A DNA stretch of 15,624 bases from Akkermansiaceae bacterium UBA1315. Lineage in GTDB: Bacteria; Verrucomicrobiota; Verrucomicrobiia; Verrucomicrobiales; Akkermansiaceae. Shown here one piece after another: positions 13,390 through 15,624 of the stretch (position 1 is its first letter; each line of letters starts with the position of its first letter). Below the pieces are notes generated by a model that did no database searches, was not told the DNA's origin, and saw only the letters and a list, made by a program, of their open reading frames with translations. The stretch is taken from positions 27,934 through 43,557 of the forward strand of contig DBTN01000003.1 of NCBI GenBank assembly GCA_002307065.1. The letters are read 5' to 3'. Position numbers and translations under genes: made by a program.

Positions 13390-14340
13390 TTAGTTTTCCT
13401 GAAGCGCTCGAGTCAGTAGCGAGTGAACCGGCGGTCGTTCGGATTCTGGGACGGACGTGAGAATTTCGATCGGTTCATTTTCCGCGAAGAGCCATGCCCG
13501 ATGCAGATCGGGGAGGGGATTTTCCAAGGTCAGCTTGCCGTCTTCTTGCAGTCGGCCGAGTACGACGCGGAGAATGGCGAAGGCCATGCGGCTGAGTTCA
13601 GAGTCGTCTCGGTTGCGATGGACGCGTTGTTCGAGATCGGTTTGAGCAAATGCCGCCAATTTTCCGGCGCGGGAAAGATCGATCAAATGCGCGATCTCGA
13701 CGCCGTAACCAGTTGGAAAGGCAAGCGTTTCCAGAAGTGTCCGGCGCGCGGCGTATTCGCCCGCCAGCGGTTGAAGAATTCCTGTCAGCTCGGGATAAAA
13801 AAGCGACAGCAGGGGACGGACGAGGATTTCAGAAACACGTCCGCCACCTGTCGGATCAAGATTTTGACCTCGGAGCAGCGGCCGTTGGTAGAAGGCTTTG
13901 ACATAGTCGGTGCTGGGGTCGGTCAGCAGCGGTCCCACCAAACCGGTCACGAAACCGGTATGAAAATTGGAAATGTCGCCATCGATGTAACAGATCAAAT
14001 CTCCCGAGGCGACGTGCAGAGCTTTCCAAAGATTTTCTCCTTTTCCCAGAAACGTTCCGTAGCTCGGGGCGATCGTCGCGGACAGGTAAACCTTCGCTCC
14101 TGCAGCAGTGGCGATTTCCCGGGTGGAATCGGTCGAACCGGAATCGATTACCAGGATTTCATCAACCAAACCGGTTTGGTCCGAGAGCTCGCGGCGGATC
14201 AATTCGACGATCGGCCCAATCGTCGCGGCCTCATTCAGTGTCGGGATGCAGACGGATAGCCGCTGGGATTGGGCGAGTTTGAGTTTCGCCAAGCGGCCGG
14301 AATCGGCGAAATCCCGGTGATGATGACGTTGCGGAAGCAT
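13390..14340 (-). CDS. gpgS: Glucosyl-3-phosphoglycerate synthase (GT81-type glycosyltransferase)
   Basis: A 316-residue retaining glycosyltransferase, predicted to join NDP-glucose and 3-phosphoglycerate to give glucosyl-3-phosphoglycerate, precursor of glucosylglycerate (a compatible solute). Family features seen: SVCIPTLNEAATIG (29-42), VDEILVIDSGSTDST (59-73), the APSYG..LGKGENLWKAL segment (91-108), the metal-binding DGD (120-122) in CYIDGDISNF, TGGGRV (164-169) followed by VRPLLSLFYPEL, QPLAGEYAARR (190-200), FPTGYGVEI (208-216) and His241 in QRVHRNRD. A longer reading from 14388 exists. I chose ATG 14340 because it overlaps the preceding stop as TGATG and places HHHRDF near the N-terminus, as in known GpgS proteins. 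The cognate phosphatase GpgP is not in the window. Confidence 0.9.
   Translation of the reverse strand: MLPQRHHHRDFADSGRLAKLKLAQSQRLSVCIPTLNEAATIGPIVELIRRELSDQTGLVDEILVIDSGSTDSTREIATAAGAKVYLSATIAPSYGTFLGKGENLWKALHVASGDLICYIDGDISNFHTGFVTGLVGPLLTDPSTDYVKAFYQRPLLRGQNLDPTGGGRVSEILVRPLLSLFYPELTGILQPLAGEYAARRTLLETLAFPTGYGVEIAHLIDLSRAGKLAAFAQTDLEQRVHRNRDDSELSRMAFAILRVVLGRLQEDGKLTLENPLPDLHRAWLFAENEPIEILTSVPESERPPVHSLLTRALQEN
14165..14180. repeat. 16-bp perfect palindrome centred on ACCGGT
   Basis: ACCAAACCGGTTTGGT is fully self-complementary and lies inside gpgS. With 1201-1218 (18 bp) and 13345-13356 (12 bp) it is one of three copies in which the ACCGGT core is extended into a clearly longer palindrome. 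Confidence 0.8.
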
Positions 14341-15101
14341 CAGATCATATCGCGAGTCACGCTGTATTTGGCGGCGCAACGCGGACACTCGATGCTGATG
14401 GAATCGGCTCCTTCAAAAAGCTCATCCGGACGATCGCGCCAGCCGCCGAGAACCGGCAGGATTTTTTCCAACGTGCACCCGCAGTGAAACCGGTAGCGGC
14501 GGGTTTCCAGCAGCGTCGTTTCCTCCGTCTCGGTCAGATTTTTCACCGCTTCCTCATCCAGTGCTTCCAGCCATTCCAAATCGCAATCGGGTTGAGCAGC
14601 GATGAGGACGAAATTTTCGTCTTCGAGCCGGAACGCGCGCGCCGGACGTTGCTCGGATTGGCAATAAAACTGGTTGACCCATTCGATCGGATCGCGGCCC
14701 TCGACTTCCATGGTGGACAATCGTGGTTCGTTGCCTTCGACGGTGGTGGTTTGCGAATAGAAAAAGTTCCGATCCGGCTCTCTCACATCTTCGGTGAAAA
14801 TCCGGCCGGTGACCGCTTCACCCAATGAGCTGCCGGTGACGAAAAGGTTGATCCGAGGTGCGCGCAGGTTTGCGGTCCAGGCAATGGTTTCCGCCCAGGG
14901 CCGAGCGGTCAAATGCAGCGTGATCATGGCCAAAGCGTCTTTCAGCATTTGATCGAGCTCTCCTGGATACCGCAGACCGTGCTGCATCAAATGCAGATAA
15001 TAGTCGGTATAAATCGGCGTGAACTGGCCACGAAGGACCAGCGCGTTCCGATGCCGGACGAAAATCGATTCGATTTTCGTGAATTCTTCTGCGTTTTCCA
15101 T
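14340..15101 (-). CDS. hslO: Divergent Hsp33-type redox-regulated chaperone
   Basis: A 253-residue protein of the Hsp33 (HslO) family, a cytosolic holdase that is inactive with zinc bound and activated when its cysteines are oxidised. The C-terminal zinc site is intact: Cys207 and Cys209 (FHCGC) and Cys239 and Cys242 (IECPRC), giving CxC-x29-CxxC with the usual KY after it (AAKYSVTRDMI). Upstream, WVNQFYCQSEQRPARAF (141-157) corresponds to the family's Y-x-x-QSEQ-P segment. The N-terminal half is poorly conserved and the protein is about 40 residues shorter than E. coli Hsp33 (292). The N-terminal domain is therefore divergent rather than missing. Its TGA overlaps the gpgS ATG as TGATG, so the two are probably co-translated. 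It starts at ATG 15101, 38 bp after rpoD. Confidence 0.85.
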   Translation of the reverse strand: MENAEEFTKIESIFVRHRNALVLRGQFTPIYTDYYLHLMQHGLRYPGELDQMLKDALAMITLHLTARPWAETIAWTANLRAPRINLFVTGSSLGEAVTGRIFTEDVREPDRNFFYSQTTTVEGNEPRLSTMEVEGRDPIEWVNQFYCQSEQRPARAFRLEDENFVLIAAQPDCDLEWLEALDEEAVKNLTETEETTLLETRRYRFHCGCTLEKILPVLGGWRDRPDELFEGADSISIECPRCAAKYSVTRDMI

Positions 15102-15115
15102 GGGATTGGGAAGTG

Positions 15116-15137
15116 GTAGGGACAGGGGCGTCCCTAC
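15116..15137 (-). terminator. Hairpin after rpoD (weak terminator candidate)
   Basis: A 7-bp perfect stem, GTAGGGA (15116-15122) with TCCCTAC (15131-15137), encloses an 8-nt GC-rich loop. It begins 2 nt past the rpoD stop (15140-15142 on the minus strand) and ends 14 nt before the ATG of the next gene. No T-run follows in the direction of transcription. It could attenuate read-through, or be a dispersed short repeat. Confidence 0.45.
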
Positions 15138-15139
15138 TC

Positions 15140-15624
15140 CTAGGCTCCAGGCAGCTCGATGAAGCCTTCGAGCTTCCGGATACGGGTCGGGTGACGCATT
15201 TTCCGAAGGGCTTTGGCTTCGATCTGGCGGATCCGTTCGCGGGTGACCTGGAATTGGCGACCGACTTCTTCGAGCGTCCGGCTGTAGCCGTCCTTGAGGC
15301 CGAAGCGTTGTTCGAGAACTTCGCGTTCGCGCTCGGTCAGCGTGTCGAGGACATCCTTGATCTTGTCCTTCAGCATCGAGAAACCGGCTTCTTCCATTGG
15401 GTTGTCGGCGGCCTTGTCTTCGATGAAGTCACCGAAGGAGGTATCGTCCGAATCACCCACCGGTGCCTGAAGCGAAATCGGCTGCTGCGCCATCTTGAGA
15501 ACCGCGCGGACGCGCTCAACCGGCAAGTGAATTTCCTCGGCGATTTCTTCCGGGGACGGTTCGCGACCGTATTCTTGGACGAGCTGCTTCTGCACGCGCA
15601 TCAGCTTGTTGATCGTCTCGATCA
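15140..15624 (-). CDS. rpoD: RNA polymerase primary sigma factor RpoD/SigA, C-terminal part
   Basis: This gene is cut by the right edge; 160 residues plus the TAG stop are visible. It reads into the window as IETINKLMRVQKQLVQEYGREPSP, the typical region 3.0/3.1 of housekeeping sigma factors. An internal Met at 15601 is not the start, since the frame stays open to the edge. Next come EEIAEEIHLPVERVRAVLKMAQQPISL (region 3), the acidic GDSDDTSFGDFIED segment (region 3.2), and region 4: TLTEREREVLEQRFGL, then the -35-binding helix-turn-helix TLEEVGRQFQVTRERIRQIE. The KALRKMRHPTR tail is standard. It ends FIELPGA. It probably recognises most promoters in this cell. The Hsp33-gpgS pair follows 38 bp later, after a small hairpin. 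Confidence 0.97.
   Translation of the reverse strand, partial: IETINKLMRVQKQLVQEYGREPSPEEIAEEIHLPVERVRAVLKMAQQPISLQAPVGDSDDTSFGDFIEDKAADNPMEEAGFSMLKDKIKDVLDTLTEREREVLEQRFGLKDGYSRTLEEVGRQFQVTRERIRQIEAKALRKMRHPTRIRKLEGFIELPGA

Larger units (their letters stand above)
317..15464. repeat. Dispersed ACCGGT palindromes, 46 copies across the window
   Basis: First bases of copies, counted by eye: 317, 338, 510, 563, 736, 1207, 1270, 2098, 2296, 2331, 3086, 3368, 4025, 4108, 4138, 4337, 4400, 4722, 5071, 5604, 5885, 6388, 6494, 6661, 7123, 7387, 8090, 8478, 8494, 9607, 9808, 9994, 10234, 10707, 11860, 11878, 12345, 12899, 13146, 13348, 13383, 13942, 13954, 14170, 14489, 15459. About five are expected from base composition. 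The base before the core is A in 26 of 46. Copies occur in all three codon phases (for example K-P-V at 4400, T-G at 4722, Y-R-L at 5071), so no favoured dipeptide explains them. Confidence 0.85.

Noticed and set aside
12158..13393. Long open frame (411 codons) opposite the DUF1501 gene
   Set aside because: It is the antisense of a clearly recognised family member; GC-rich codon use commonly leaves the opposite strand open. The translated sequence has no recognisable domain.
14341..14388. Longer form of GpgS starting at 14388
   Set aside because: It overlaps the zinc-site codons of the Hsp33-like gene. The TGATG junction at 14340 and family length favour the shorter form.
1..15624. CRISPR arrays, tRNA or rRNA genes, transposases, prophage or defence islands
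   Set aside because: I looked on both strands for regularly spaced repeats, cloverleaf-like segments and hallmark proteins and saw none. Gene content is chromosomal housekeeping and envelope functions.

Overview
The window looks chromosomal, GC-rich (high fifties percent by eye) and densely packed with genes. It most resembles a member of the Verrucomicrobiota or a related PVC-group bacterium. The clues are a Tat-exported DUF1501 protein translationally coupled to a secreted IPT/PPC beta-sandwich protein, the style of the housekeeping genes, and start codons without Shine-Dalgarno sequences. This placement is an inference; no rRNA is present to confirm it.

Layout. Positions 1-4227 are all on the minus strand: the start of a secreted cyclophilin (cut by the left edge), a CbpA-type DnaJ with its CbpM modulator in an ATGA-overlapping pair, a lipoprotein with a C-terminal membrane anchor, a short-chain dehydrogenase and an M20 deacylase/peptidase. 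Cofactor-independent phosphoglycerate mutase (gpmI) runs on the plus strand (4389-5927). It meets the minus-strand Mrp/ApbC Fe-S carrier ATPase (6004-7050) head-on across a long nested inverted repeat. Divergent from mrp is a plus-strand pair of uncharacterised membrane proteins (TIGR02587/TIGR02588-like, 7197-8526), followed by a second SDR (8701-9498). From 9534 to the right edge everything is again on the minus strand: the DUF1501-PPC pair, a glucosyl-3-phosphoglycerate synthase coupled to a divergent Hsp33-type redox chaperone, and the C-terminal part of the primary sigma factor RpoD (cut by the right edge).

There is no prophage, transposase, CRISPR array, tRNA or rRNA. The protein content is mostly housekeeping and envelope functions, with a stress flavour: CbpA/CbpM, Hsp33, GpgS and RpoD. 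The pairs that probably act together are CbpA with CbpM, DUF1501 with PPC, Hsp33-like with GpgS, and TIGR02587 with TIGR02588.

The most unusual signal is in the DNA, not in any gene. The palindromic hexamer ACCGGT occurs 46 times by hand count, roughly ten times chance and about four times its composition-matched control TCCGGA. It lies in all codon frames and is denser between genes than inside them. It behaves like a highly iterated palindrome, as HIP1 does in cyanobacteria. A second short word, TCTAACAG/CTGTTAGA, recurs six times, four of them at gene ends, including a perfect 13-bp tandem duplication between two converging genes.
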